The position numbers and the translations under genes are program-made. The notes under the pieces were generated by a model. It saw only the letters and a program-made list of their open reading frames with translations, made no database searches and was not told the DNA's origin. Positions 11,160 to 22,863 of a stretch of DNA of 64,000 nt are shown one piece after another (the first letter of the stretch is position 1; every line of letters starts with the position of its first letter). The stretch covers positions 21,109,021 to 21,173,020 of the forward strand of contig OZ026597.1 in the NCBI GenBank assembly GCA_964020085.1, written 5' to 3'. This DNA comes from Micromussa lordhowensis. Taxonomy: Eukaryota > Cnidaria > Anthozoa > Scleractinia > Lobophylliidae.

Positions 11160-14100
11160 TCATAAAGAAACGTCTTTTTCGAGCTCAAGTACTAAGTAGG
11201 ACTGCTGCAGGACATCCTTTCCTATGTGACCACTTAGTTTATCTACTAGTTTCTGAAGAAGGACTTTTCTACGTTGAAGCTTGTCCTGTGAACGGGACGC
11301 CGACTTTAGTTTCCCTTCCAAGCTCAGGTTTTCTTTTGTAAGGTCGGTATTTTCGCCGTACAGCCGGTGGATTATCTTCTCGCAAGTTTTGAGCTGATTA
11401 TCTGCAGTTTCCATCTGAAAAAAAAATCCTACGTGATTAAACCAACTTCCCATTCGATTGCGTTGCATTAGGACCCCCACCACCCCACCTCCCCGCAAAA
11501 AAGCGCATACGGTGGAACCGCCTTAAAATCTGCCATCCCTGTAAAAAGCTGAAATAAAACCAGTCTGTTCGCGCCTGTTCGCGCTCTAAATACTCTACCT
11601 CGTACTGATTGGTTCTGATCCTGAAAAGATTTTCCCGTTTCACTCCAAAAACCAATCTCAACATCGTTACCTAAACGTGTACTACAAGTCACTGAGGGAA
11701 ATATGACTGGATTCTAACTGGCCAAAAACGGACAGGCCGTAAAATGTTTGCACCACTTTTGGCACAAAAAACGAGGCTACTGCTGTTATTTCAGACGATG
11801 GTCCTTAACTGAAGCCAAGGAAAAAGAACCTTTCAGTGTCAGAAGGTTTGTTGCTAAGGGATATTTTGGTGGAGGCACGCCCGGGCACTCCTGTGATTTC
11901 TGATTGGTCAATAATAATCGTGAATTCTACGGATAGTTCTCGGATGTGCCAAACTTGTCTCGTCCCTCGTCACAACCGCTTCCCGCAGTTTTCTCGAAAT
12001 TAAGAGAAAACCTGTACAAGGCATCGTCACCTCACCTGTGCTCTCAACTGGCTTGCATACTCCCTAGCTACTTTCCCTTCACTTTCTGAAGAATATTTCT
12101 CCTTTTCCAACTTTACTGTGGGGGAGGTCACAAACTCCTTGGTGTTCTTGAAATCAAATTCTGCCTGGAAACACCGAAAACAAGTAGTTTTACCTCTGCT
12201 CTAAGAACAGTCGCTTATTTAATTGGCGATAATCTCCGACATGTTAAGCATTTTAACTTGGAACTATCAGGTACAGATCTCAGGTACACGTGTCGTAGGG
12301 CTATTCGGTACCAGGTTTTCCCGGTCGAAATTAGCCCGGGAATATAGACCATAACAACATGGCGGTCGTAGCAAAGGAAGTTTTTACATGTGAATGTGTC
12401 CAGTTTTCAAGTAGCAAGACCGTAAAAAGTTTTTTACACAAGATTCGCTTTTGACCCCCCATGTTCGTCTCTTGGTGGTTATTGTGTAAGGGAACAATGA
12501 ATAAGATAGGTGAATTGAATGCAAATGCTTCAATTCTGAAGCACGTTTTGCAACGTGCCTCACGTGTGAAAGATGGACAACGCCGAGGGATACACTTACG
12601 AAAACGTTTCAAGGTATTACCATAATTTAATTATAAATTAGTAGCAACTGTGAAGGCAGCTTCCAAGGGGTAAACGGTCGTTTCGCCCGAAGAATCGCGC
12701 AATAAGTCGATTGTTGCGTACGACAAGTACATGTACTTCAAAGTTCAAACTGTCAAACATGGACAGCCAGAATCGATCCTCATACTTTGAATTCATAACT
12801 TCATAGAATACTCCCTTCGAACTAAAAGGTGAAAAAGAAGCAAGACTTGTTCTATAAGCGCTATCGTCGCTAGATGTTTGCAAGTAACGTGCATGGTATT
12901 CAAAGATCGTCTGGCTGGTAAGATGTCTCAACAGCGTTCTGACCACCATTGTTCTCGATTCTACTTGCGCACATATTTTTGAAGAACGAGAAATGCGCAT
13001 GATCATTCCGCAAGTGGCAGGGTATTCTGCAGCTAAGCCAAATGGACCTTGGGCGAAACGACCGCTATTCTAATCTTACAATGTAGCTTTGGCAGACACA
13101 TTTGTATTTGGGTATACATACATGTATATTCAAATATTACATGTATGTGAATGTTTAAATATATATATTGAAACTATTCTATGCAAATGTTAGAATAAGT
13201 GAAGATTAAAATTTTTCTCATATACTGAACAAAAATGATCGGCGAGGTATTTCTGTCTGTATAATAAAGGAGCCAAAATCTTGCCGATAATCATCGGCGA
13301 GGTACTTTTTTCTGTTCAAATAATAAAACCAAAATCTCGCCGATGATCAGCGGCGAGGTATTTCTGTCTGTATAATAAAGGAACCAAAATCTTGCCGATA
13401 CTCATCGGTGAGATTTATTTGTTATTAAGTGATAATGTCATTTTTGCATATGAAAGTAATATTCACATATTGCGAACATGGCGTAATTTTTGTCGTTCTG
13501 TATATTGAAAGAATCAATAATATGTGTTTGTCTGAACGCCATTTGTATTTCTATATCTCAGTGAATAATTTGCATGATGATTTATGATGGTTATTGAACT
13601 GAGTGGAGTGCAATTTGTATAGGTAATCAAATGATTTCAGAATAATTAAGCACAAGTAAATTTTTCTAAGACTACAAAAAATTGCACAAGCCCGTATTTG
13701 ATTACTTGTTAATAATGTACAAGTGACAATTTCTGTCACACTTCAGTATTTTACGTGACATGACACTACTTCAATTTTACCTGATCAAAATTTGACATGT
13801 GAATTCAAGCGTAAAAATTCATTCACTCTCTCCAATTCATGTATGAAAACTAAGCAGTTTCTTTTAATTGTGAAAAGCAATCTTTATTCACAGTTGAATT
13901 GAAGAGCTTGACCACAATAACAACAGCAACAGCAATCTTTATTCATGCCCAGAAAAGTTTTATAATAAACAATAAATACAATAAAAAAATTACAAAAAGG
14001 CAAGAGCACAATCACTTAGAAATACATGTACATGTAGCTGAAGCTAATCGAGCTAAGTGGCTGGGCCACACAGAAAAAAAAGAATAGGAAAAGGAAAAGA

Positions 14101-17100
14101 AAACCTCCCTGCAGTTTTGATGCGGCTTTCTTTATAACTGTTTTTCGAGTGGTTGAAAAACTCTGTGCCGTGTTCAAGCTTATCTTTGCCAAGAAGAAAC
14201 TCTTTAACCAAAATGCAGAGAAACAAAGCTAACACCTACATGTACATGTACATGTACCAAGAAACTGATTTTCTTAGCGCTAAAGGACTTTTATTAACTT
14301 TCTCTGGTTGCTTTATGACTTTAGGTTCTTCATTGGACGTTGTACAGATTTGCATCTGTCACAATTTGTTTGTGAACTATCTTACCTAATCGCTAAAATA
14401 ATTTGGTGTTATCAACTGAGTTGATAATGTGAATTGGCCACAATAAAGAGATTTGAAAGCTCAGTCAAGCTCAAGTTTATGTTTTTCTCCTCACAGCGTT
14501 TGTGTATATTTCTTATCTTACACACTTCGCTATTACTAGTTAAGTCATTTTTGATGACCTTTGTATTTTGCTTTGTTATGAAGTCTTAATATTAAAATTT
14601 AGGTAAAGAGTTTCAATCTTCGTCTTGTGGGAGCTGTCAATCATTTCTAATTTCATCCTTTTGCACTCAATTTCACCATTTTGCTCTCAATTTCACTCTT
14701 TTTGCACTGGTAAAATTGCACTGATCACTGATTTGGGATTAATTGACATGTTCTCAGCCAATCAGAATGCAGAAATTGTTGCTTGTATATTATTAGACTT
14801 ACAAGTGCTTATTCATTCCAAATGCCCAAGAAATATCATTTGATTACTTGTTAATAATATGCATGCAATTTAATTGTGAAGATTTAATTTATATCTCAGG
14901 GGCTTTATTGACAATTTCAGTAGGTAGGCAATTGGTTTTCCGGAAAACTTTTTCAACTGAACTTCTTTATAAAAAGAATTCCTCCCCTAGATGGTCAAAC
15001 CATGGAGGCGAAATCCACCTGGCAGTCAGTCATATTTCCCCACATGAGCCTCCATTACAACCCAACTCTGATTGGGGGATCACTGGAATACTTTTCTTTT
15101 TTGGCTTGATACTCTAAAAATTATCAGGATAATTCTAAAAGAAGTCTAAAACCATAGTGGTACTAAGCTTTGAAACAATCTTGTTTCCAATGCTTTCTCT
15201 TGGAATCTGTCCCCTTCAAAATTTCAAGGGAAAAGCCCTAGGAGCGAGGTTGGCTATGAAGTAAACCCTTAGAGGTTATGATAATCTCCTCTGCTACTTG
15301 AGTTCCTACATATTATAGCGGAGCTCCTGCACCCCAAAGGCATGCAAGCGAAGCCCCATACCTTAGAAAATTTGGTAACCCATCAGTCTCAAAAAATGTT
15401 GGTTGTCATGTGACTGTCTGTATACCAAGCCCAATACTTTGAAAAATAAGAGAGTAGCACCATAATAGTACATGTTTGATATTGGACATTTATGTTATGG
15501 TTAATTGACAGCTGTCAAAGCAAGGTATCTGCTGACCAGTATCATGTGACCATACCGTGGGCTCAGGTTATGAGCTTATCGAGGTCACATGTTTTGAGAG
15601 TTCTCACAATAGCTCACAAGTCTCTGTTATTTTAATTCATGATAATCACAAACCTTAACCTAGTTATTATCCTTCCTGGTTTTCCTGTCTCCTTCAACTG
15701 CATTTTGTCAAAAAAGCAATTGGACTATTTACAAATTGAAAAACATGCTAATATTGCAAAAAATAGTAATGTTTTACCTTCTGTTTTAGATCTGAAATTT
15801 GCATCTCGATTTCTTGCATGATTTCCTTGTTGCTATGTTCGCCTGTCATCAGGAAATGGGAGAGCCTCTGGTAGAACAATTGGAGGATGTCTTCCTGTCT
15901 GTTGCTATGGTAACCATTGTATGACTGATTCTGGGGCAAGATAAACATGTTTGAGAGGTAAGAAATTAATGTTTGTTTGCTAGATTCAGGGATGATGTTG
16001 AAAACTTGGAATACTATTCCCTTACATGTACATGTAGTACATGTATATAATGTTTTGTCCAGTTTGAAAAGATCTAACCATATTTTTAGACAAAAGGGAG
16101 ATGTTTGAGATAATTTAATTTAATTGTAATTTAATTGTAATCTGCACAAAGAGTTTTAAATTTGTCATGGCTAACTCTTTAATTGCTAAACTCAAATATG
16201 AATTCTGAAAATTGATTGTCAGCTCTCAAAATTTGATATTTCATCAAGATCACTTACTTTCTCATTCAAAGTGCTTATTTCTCGCCGGTGGCTTATCTCC
16301 TGAAGCTCCAACTTCTGCTTCATGTTTTCAAGCTGCCACTCCAGAAGACTCACTTTCTGTTCCAATTCAAGCTTCTGCTGCCTCAATTCTCGAATTTGAT
16401 CTTCATATTCTTGAATTAAAATATCTTTGTTTTCCTGTTATAAAGAATGAGTTACTTTGTTCACAGTTTTACAGTACATGTAATCTGATTGTAGTTAATC
16501 TGGTGTCTCACAACAATGTCTTCTGTATTCACTTGTGATAATTTCGGTCATGAAAAGAGATCCGATCCTTGCAGAAATGAATTTAATTCTCCTTCTATAG
16601 AGGACAAAGTTCCTCTCCAAGGGACCTGGTTTCTTCAAAAACACAAGCAAACAAACTTCCAAACATAAGTCATTTACCTCACAGCCTGCTGCAGTAGTTC
16701 TTAATAGTAAATCATTTCTCAGTAATAGACCTCTTTAGCTTGGGCAGTTTGTTTTCCCATTTCAGACCATGTGATGATACTCTTGAGGATTCTTGCTTTC
16801 AAATTTTTAAATAGTCATGTGCATATGAATGAATAACTTTTAGATGGATAAAAGAACTATTCTCTGGAGAATATCACATGGTCTGAAATGGGAAAACAAA
16901 CTGCCCAAGCTAAAGAGGTCTATTCCTTCTCTTCACTTTCCTCGTCCACTAAGGAACAATCAGTTTTGGCCGGCGTGGTGTTGGATTAAACGAAGGTAGC
17001 TTTGTAGGATGACTCTAGGACTTTTTGTTACCTGATTACATGCGAATACTCACCCAACCGTGACATCATCGGGTACATCAATAATTTAGAGTTGCTTAGC

Positions 17101-20100
17101 GACTAGGCACAATACACTCTTTTTTCTTGTAAGGATAAATTTTATAAGAATATCGAGGCTGAAATTTTTCGAAATCATAAGAGAAATTTTAGAATAAGCC
17201 CCAGGCTGAGATTTTGAAAAGAAGTTATCTTTCTAACTGAATTGAGGCGAGTATTTATTAATAATATATTAGCTAATACATTGCTTTGATATAGCACTAT
17301 TGCTAGTTTTAACCGCTAGTTAATTCAGTTATCTGCAAGAGAGTGGAATAAACGATAGTTATTTTTTTTATTTATTTATAACAAGGTAAGTAAAATTGAA
17401 TGGTTACCTCCGTGATGGTCCTTGTGATGTTGTAATCCAGATCAGTGTCGACACTAACCCCATGTCCATTCACCGGTCCTGTCATCAAATCGTCTGTACC
17501 ATAGTTCACATGTGTAGTTTCCAGAATGGTTTTCCTGTTCTCCAGACTCGTCACTTCCCTCTGCAGCCTTGTTAGTTGGATCTTCATGTCGCAGATTTGA
17601 TTTTCGATCTCGTTCCTCTCTCTTGTCAAGGACATGACGTTATTGTCTACCTTGAGGCAATCATCGTAGAACGATGAGCTCGTCAGCGGATTTGCTGAAA
17701 GAGTCTCAGAGAAAATACCCTGCTGTGGTGAATGAGTGTGGACGTGTGAATTATTGATTGATGTTTCAGAGTTGTAAGAAGTGACTTGATTGCTAGTGGA
17801 CAAAGAATGGGAAGTTTGAAGAAGTGACTGCGAGGAGTGGAAATCTTGTGCAGTTTCAATCTCTCTTCTGTCATAGTCACTGGAAAGTCTGGAAACTTCC
17901 AATTGGCCATGTTCATCTGTCAAAGATGTGCGATCTCTCGCATCTCTCAGGTCGTGTGGTTCCTCTTCCGTAGGCGGTCCATTCATTTCAAGATGCACTA
18001 TTTTAGTTTGCAAATCATAAATGTAGATCTCCGTTTCTGATTTCTGCTGTCGAAGTTTTTGTAGCTCATCTTCTTCGTTGCTCTTTAGCGTTTGAATCCT
18101 CAATATCTCTGATTGTAGATCTTGTTTCTGTCTCTGCAGCTCATCCAGTTCTTCCTAAAACAATCATAGAAAGGCAACGGTATAGCAGCGTTTGGTTTGT
18201 TTCTGTAAATGAAGCTTGCGACTTGTCATAACTGAAAGGCATTTCTTTTAAAAGCTCTATTCTTTCCACAGTCTTTCATATTTTTAACTAACTTTCTTCG
18301 TTAATTTCTTCAATTTCAATACGTACTTTTACATGTTTTTACATATTGATATTGTATTGCATGCGAGAGTCGAAAAGGTTAGGATAGCATTCCTTTTAGC
18401 CAGTCTGGCTTCTGTTCGAGATCGATCGGATCTGATATTTAATTAAACAAAACCCTGTAATAAAAAGGTTTTAAAGTATGCTGCAAAGGAACTACATGTA
18501 GATGTGGGTTTTATTGGAGCTCATAGCATGTCTCTTTTCTGTTACTAAACTTGAACCAGTCCAGCGGTTTTCGTATTGAGACACTTATCCTTCGAAACCA
18601 AATTCAGATACCTATCTGATTCAAATGTTTTACCTTCCTATTTGCAATCTAAGAATCGTTTACCGATGTACATGTAAAAGAACGAAAACGGGCTCCATTT
18701 CCTAACGTAACGAGACACGCAAGTATCATATAAAGCTTGGCTCACCTGTGCGCGCAATGTTTCATTGGTCTCAAATCGCCAGCCATCTTTCCCAGCTGCT
18801 GTCTCTAGTTTACGACCTAGACTGTGTTCGTGATATTCCATCTTTAACCTGGACATCTGGATCTCAACTTCGGTCTTTTCTTGCCGCAGCTCTTGCACTT
18901 CTGTCTCCACGCTATCTTTGACCATTTGGACTTTCATTATCTCTGATTGTAAAACTTCTTTCTGACTTGTCAAGGTTTCCAGCTGTTTTATTATGTCCTG
19001 GACATTTATCTGCAGTTCAGTCGTTTCGCTGGATTTCTTTCTCCAAGCCTCGTCACCCAGGGAAATATTCGTCTGCAGTATACGCTGCTGGCTCTGCAAA
19101 CCAAACACATCTTTCTCTAAATCGGCCTTTTCCCTTCTTAGTCTATCAACTTCGCTCTCATCTCTCTGCCGCTCGTCTTTCATCACGGAACCTTCAGCTT
19201 CCAGTCTCGTGGTTTGACTTTGCAGTGCTGTGATCTGCACCTCGAGATCGAGTTTCTCTTTTCGTAGTCTGTCGAGATCGCTTTCTTCTTGTCTTGCAAC
19301 TTCTTGTACAATTGCGATCTCGGCTTCCACTTCTGTTTTGCTCATTCTGAGAATCGTGATTTCCCTCTCAAGGTCTTTGCGAATCGTCTTCAGCTCCGAA
19401 ATTTCCTTCTCGTCATTCTGCTTATACTCTTTAGAGAAGTGAACGTTCTTCGTTGAGTTTTCTGTTTGAAGGTCTACGAGTTGCTTCTTTAGTGTGTCTC
19501 TCTCTTGTTGCAGATCAGTAATTTGCTTATCCATACAATTGTCAACTTGCGGTTTATCAACCTTTCGCAGAGGAATGCCTGATTGCGGTTTTCTCTTGCC
19601 ACCCACCTCTCGTTTTTCGTTCTTGACATTTTCAATCGTTTTTACAACACTTTGTTTTTCGTACTTCAAGGTCTTGATCTCCTGTTCTAAACTAGCCCTT
19701 TCATCGTTTAACTCGTTTAGTCTCGCTTCCAAGCTTGTCACTTCTCTGTGATACTGGGACATTTCACCCTCTAAGTGAGCCTGCTCCTCCTTTAAAGAAG
19801 CTATTCTCCTCTCGAGGTCATCTTTTTGTCTCTGGAGAACCCACCTGTCTTCGCCGTCTTTTTTGTCGTGTAACGCGCCCTCTTTCTCTTGACTTAGTAC
19901 CTTTCGTCGATATTCCAGCTGCACGCTTAAATCTTTCTCTAAGTCTGATTTTTCTTCACTTAATCTTCTAATAGCGCTCTCCAAGTCATTTCTTTGTCCT
20001 GTCAAGTCCGATACCATTCTCTGCAATTCTTTAACATCTCTTTTTTGATCAGAGCCACGTATTCCATCATTGAAGACAGACCAGTCCTGTGATTGGTAAT

Positions 20101-22525
20101 GAACCTCTCTCGTGGCGCTTGGAGCAGTGTTCTCGTGCGTGACGCGTGAAGTCACGTTGTCGTGTGAGACGTGTTCGTGTTCGTTATAGACGTTGCGGGA
20201 TTTCTCCTGTTGATCGTTGAAATGCCTGTGAACCTCAATTTCCATTGTCGAGTTCTGCCGTTTTAGAATGGCTATCTCGTGTTCAAGTTCAACTTTTCCT
20301 CTTTTCATAAGGGCCATGGAGTCCTCTAAATCACCTTGTTTTCTCTTTAAGTTGGCAATAAGTTCTTCAAGTTCCACTTTGTCCCTTTTCAACGATGCTA
20401 TTTGATTATCGGAATCAGACTTGTCTCGTTTCAAGGCAGATATTTCATCCTCGACTTCCAGTTTTTTTCGTCTCAGTGTTGCCAGTTCATCCTCTAGCTC
20501 GTCATTTTTGCGTTGTATGGACGACAACCGACTCTCAAGATCGTGCTTTTCTCGCTGAAGGGTGCTCACCTCGCCTTCCTTTCTTCTCACATTCTCTTGC
20601 ATGGATGTCAACTCACTATCGTTGCTTCCGAATTTAACGCCAAACTGTCTCGTCGAGTTAGACAATCGTCGCTTTAAACTCGCTATCTCGTCCTCCAAGT
20701 CGCTTTTTTCGCGCCTCATTGCTGATAAACTCAGTTCGTGTTGTTGATTTTCAAACTTGACTGCTGCAAGCTCGTTATCTTTTTCGCGGATTGTTTCCTT
20801 CAGTTTAGCGCTAAGATCCTGCCCTGCCCCTGAGGAAATCCTGTCGTCATTCATCTCCTTCAAACGTGTCTCCTTGCTCCTTAAATTTTCTTCTAACTTT
20901 GCTCGCTCCCTGATCAGCATCTCTCGCTCCTGAGTCAATGCCGACATCTTTAGTTCAAGCTCGTCGCATTTAGCCTTGAGTATCAACGCGTCTCTTTCAT
21001 GATGTCGGAAGGCATCGTCTTGAGTCGTCTTTTCAAGCATTAACTTTTGTGCTAACTCGTTTTCTACTCGAATTCGAATCTCTTCTCTTTCACCGATGAT
21101 CTTTCTTCTCATGTCTTCTCTCTCGATATCCAGATGCCTCTGAAGTTCTTCCCTCCTTTCAGCAAATGTGATTTCCATCTGTGCGTTTTCTTGTTTTAGA
21201 AGCGTCATTTCCTCACTCAGCTCTTGAATCGTTTCCTCTAGCCCTCCCTTTTCTCTCACAAGCCCAAGCTGATATCTCTCTTCAAGCTTCAGTTTCAAAG
21301 CGCGTTTCTCTTCCGACTGCCTCCTCTCCATTTCCGATATCTCCTCTTCAAATCTTTCTTCAAGTTTTCGTCTTTCTTCTTTGCTTCGTCTCTCCGCATC
21401 TTTCTTTTCTTTTTCCATGATTTCCATGTCCTCCTTTAGCTTTATGTTGACAGTTTTAAGAAGTGAAGTTTCATTTTCAATACGCATCATGAACTCTGCT
21501 TCGAAGTTAGCTTTCAATGAATTTCTTTGCTCTAAAAACGCCTGCTCCATCTCCTTAATCTCTCTCTCAAACTTTGTCATTATGATCTCTTTCTCTTGAT
21601 TTAAATTCTCGTTGAGCTCCTTCAACTGCATCGTTAACTTCGAAATATCCGTCTGCAGGTCCAAAATGTTCTCTTCGTATCTCTCCCTTTGTTTTTCAAG
21701 CTCGTTGCTATGCTTTTCTTCTAACTTTCGTCTCGTATCGTGAAATATCTGCAAGTGCCTTTTCTCTGTGTCATTTTTATCCCTTTCAGAATTCATCTCC
21801 CATTTCTCCTTCTCGTGTCTCAGTCTGTTTTCCGCCTCTCGCTTCTGCCACTGTAGCTCAGAAATCGTCGTCTTCATTTCGGCCATGTTCCCTTCGTATT
21901 TTATCCTTTCTTGTTCCAGTGTGTGATGACACTCTTCCTCGAGCTTTCGTTTTAGCTCGCGTTTCTCCAACTGGAATGACCTTTCAAGCACCTCTCTTTC
22001 TCTCTCGTATTTATCTTCCAAGTCCAATTCCGGCCGCATTTGACCGGTCAGCGTGCCGTTGTTTATTCGTAAATAGACCTCGGCAATTTCTCGTATCAAA
22101 TTTGAATCTACTTCATCAATCTCATGACCGCCATTCGACCTTCGCTGGAAGCCACTCGACCGCTGCACATCTGCAGAACTTTCGGAAAACGAGTGAAGTC
22201 TACCGGCATCGGAAGCAAATGTATCCGAGACGGCAAAACTAACTTCGTTCGCAACAGTGTCGGTTATTCTTGAAGCTTCGATCATTTGCTCCTTGTCCAT
22301 TTCGAGTTGCTTCAGGAGCTGTTTTCTTTCTAAATCAAATCGTCTTTTCATGCGATTTATTTCCTCCTCGTGAGTCTGAGCTAAAATGTCTTTCTCAATA
22401 ATAAATCCTCTCACAATATCCTCTATTTCCTGTCGACAATTTTCCTCCGAGTGATTTTTCTGGCCCTCGACCTGCGTGTTTAGCTGAGTCTCCACGTTTT
22501 CTACATTGAAACTTGAGTTTTCCAT
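11160..22525 (-). CDS. Giant coiled-coil protein, 1746 aa, six exons, 14-residue repeats
   Basis: Exons on the minus strand are 22525-18746, 18154-17408, 16434-16258, 15930-15778, 12164-12036 and 11414-11160. Every donor is GT (GTGAGC, GTAACC, GTAAGT, GTAAAA, GTGAGG), every acceptor is AG, and all five introns are phase 0. Residues 1-1260 come from the first exon, 1261-1509 from the second, and the C-terminal 237 from four small exons. After a Ser/Thr-rich N-terminus (about 90-170) the chain is almost all coiled coil. Residues 170-540 carry long E/K/R modules of the form EKREL-x-x-KLEEE. From about 640 a two-heptad repeat dominates (consensus LKR-K-x-LE-EI-), with seven exact units at 656-753. 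A Ser/His/Asn-rich break lies near 1330-1400. No enzyme domain, signal peptide or membrane segment is visible. A structural, cytoskeletal or centrosomal role is likely by type only. The exact family is not recognised. Confidence 0.85.
13238..13415. repeat. 55-bp tandem repeat made of hairpins
   Basis: The word ATCGGCGAGG, or a one-base variant, starts at 13238, 13293, 13348 and 13404, giving a period of 55-56 bp. Each unit also ends with its complement (CTTGCCGAT or CTCGCCGAT), so every unit can fold into a hairpin. The array lies in the long intron between exons 12164-12036 and 15930-15778 of the 1746-aa gene. Confidence 0.8.
14402..14465 (+). repeat. Dispersed repeat copy 1 (TTATCAACTGAGTTGATAA family)
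   Basis: The core ATCAACTGAGTTGATAATG followed by TGAATTGG recurs at 37564 (plus) and near 48414 (minus). This copy lacks the CGTTTCGAGCG segment found in the other two, so it is diverged or truncated. It sits in an intron of the 1746-aa gene. Confidence 0.6.
16724..16924. mobile_element. 201-bp MITE with ~50-bp terminal inverted repeats
   Basis: The element begins AATAGACCTCTTTAGCTTGG and ends with the exact complement of that start. The inverted repeats extend about 50 bp (through the segment TTTCAGACCATGTGAT) around a non-repetitive core. It encodes nothing and lies in the intron between exons 17408 and 16434 of the 1746-aa gene. It is a non-autonomous DNA transposon by structure; the superfamily is not assigned. 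Confidence 0.75.
20267..20560 (-). repeat. Seven tandem 42-bp units encoding 14-residue coiled-coil repeats
   Basis: Within the first exon of the 1746-aa gene, seven consecutive units of exactly 42 bp encode 14-mers such as LKRDKVELEELIAN and LKRKQGDLEDSMAL. A partial eighth unit (LKRQNSTMEIEV) follows. The DNA units have diverged, but register is kept perfectly, so length rather than sequence seems to be under constraint. Confidence 0.85.
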
Positions 22526-22849
22526 TCTACTTGTCTTTTACCCCATAGCATCTACAAATGTATATATAAAAATTAAGAGTGGAATACTCGGTTGCATTAA
22601 TAATGGTACTACATGTATACCACCAGGTTAAATGTTTCAGTCGTATTCTGTGCACGGATTTTAGATCTGGAGCGATATGATCAATTAAGTCAGCTGTTTA
22701 AACTCTGAATTACCATATTTGGTGGGATGATATTGTTTATTGGACATGTGTGTGGCCCTGGCACATCTCAAGAACTGGCTCTACTCGAGCGCTATGGAAA
22801 TTTTCTTCACGTTTTTGTCGTTTGTACATCGTTACTAAGAGCCTGTGCG

Positions 22850-22863
22850 GTTACTGTGGAAAC
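22850..22863. promoter_or_regulatory. X-box-like site upstream of the 1746-aa coiled-coil gene
   Basis: GTTACTGTGGAAAC matches 13 of 14 X-box positions; the central AT is GT. It lies 325 bp upstream of the ATG of the minus-strand gene. The single mismatch and the chance rate of such sites keep this weak. Confidence 0.25.

Noticed and set aside
15901..15914. Perfect X-box match GTTGCTATGGTAAC
   Set aside because: It lies inside a coding exon of the 1746-aa gene, encoding part of GYHSNR. About one perfect match to so loose a consensus is expected by chance in 64 kb.
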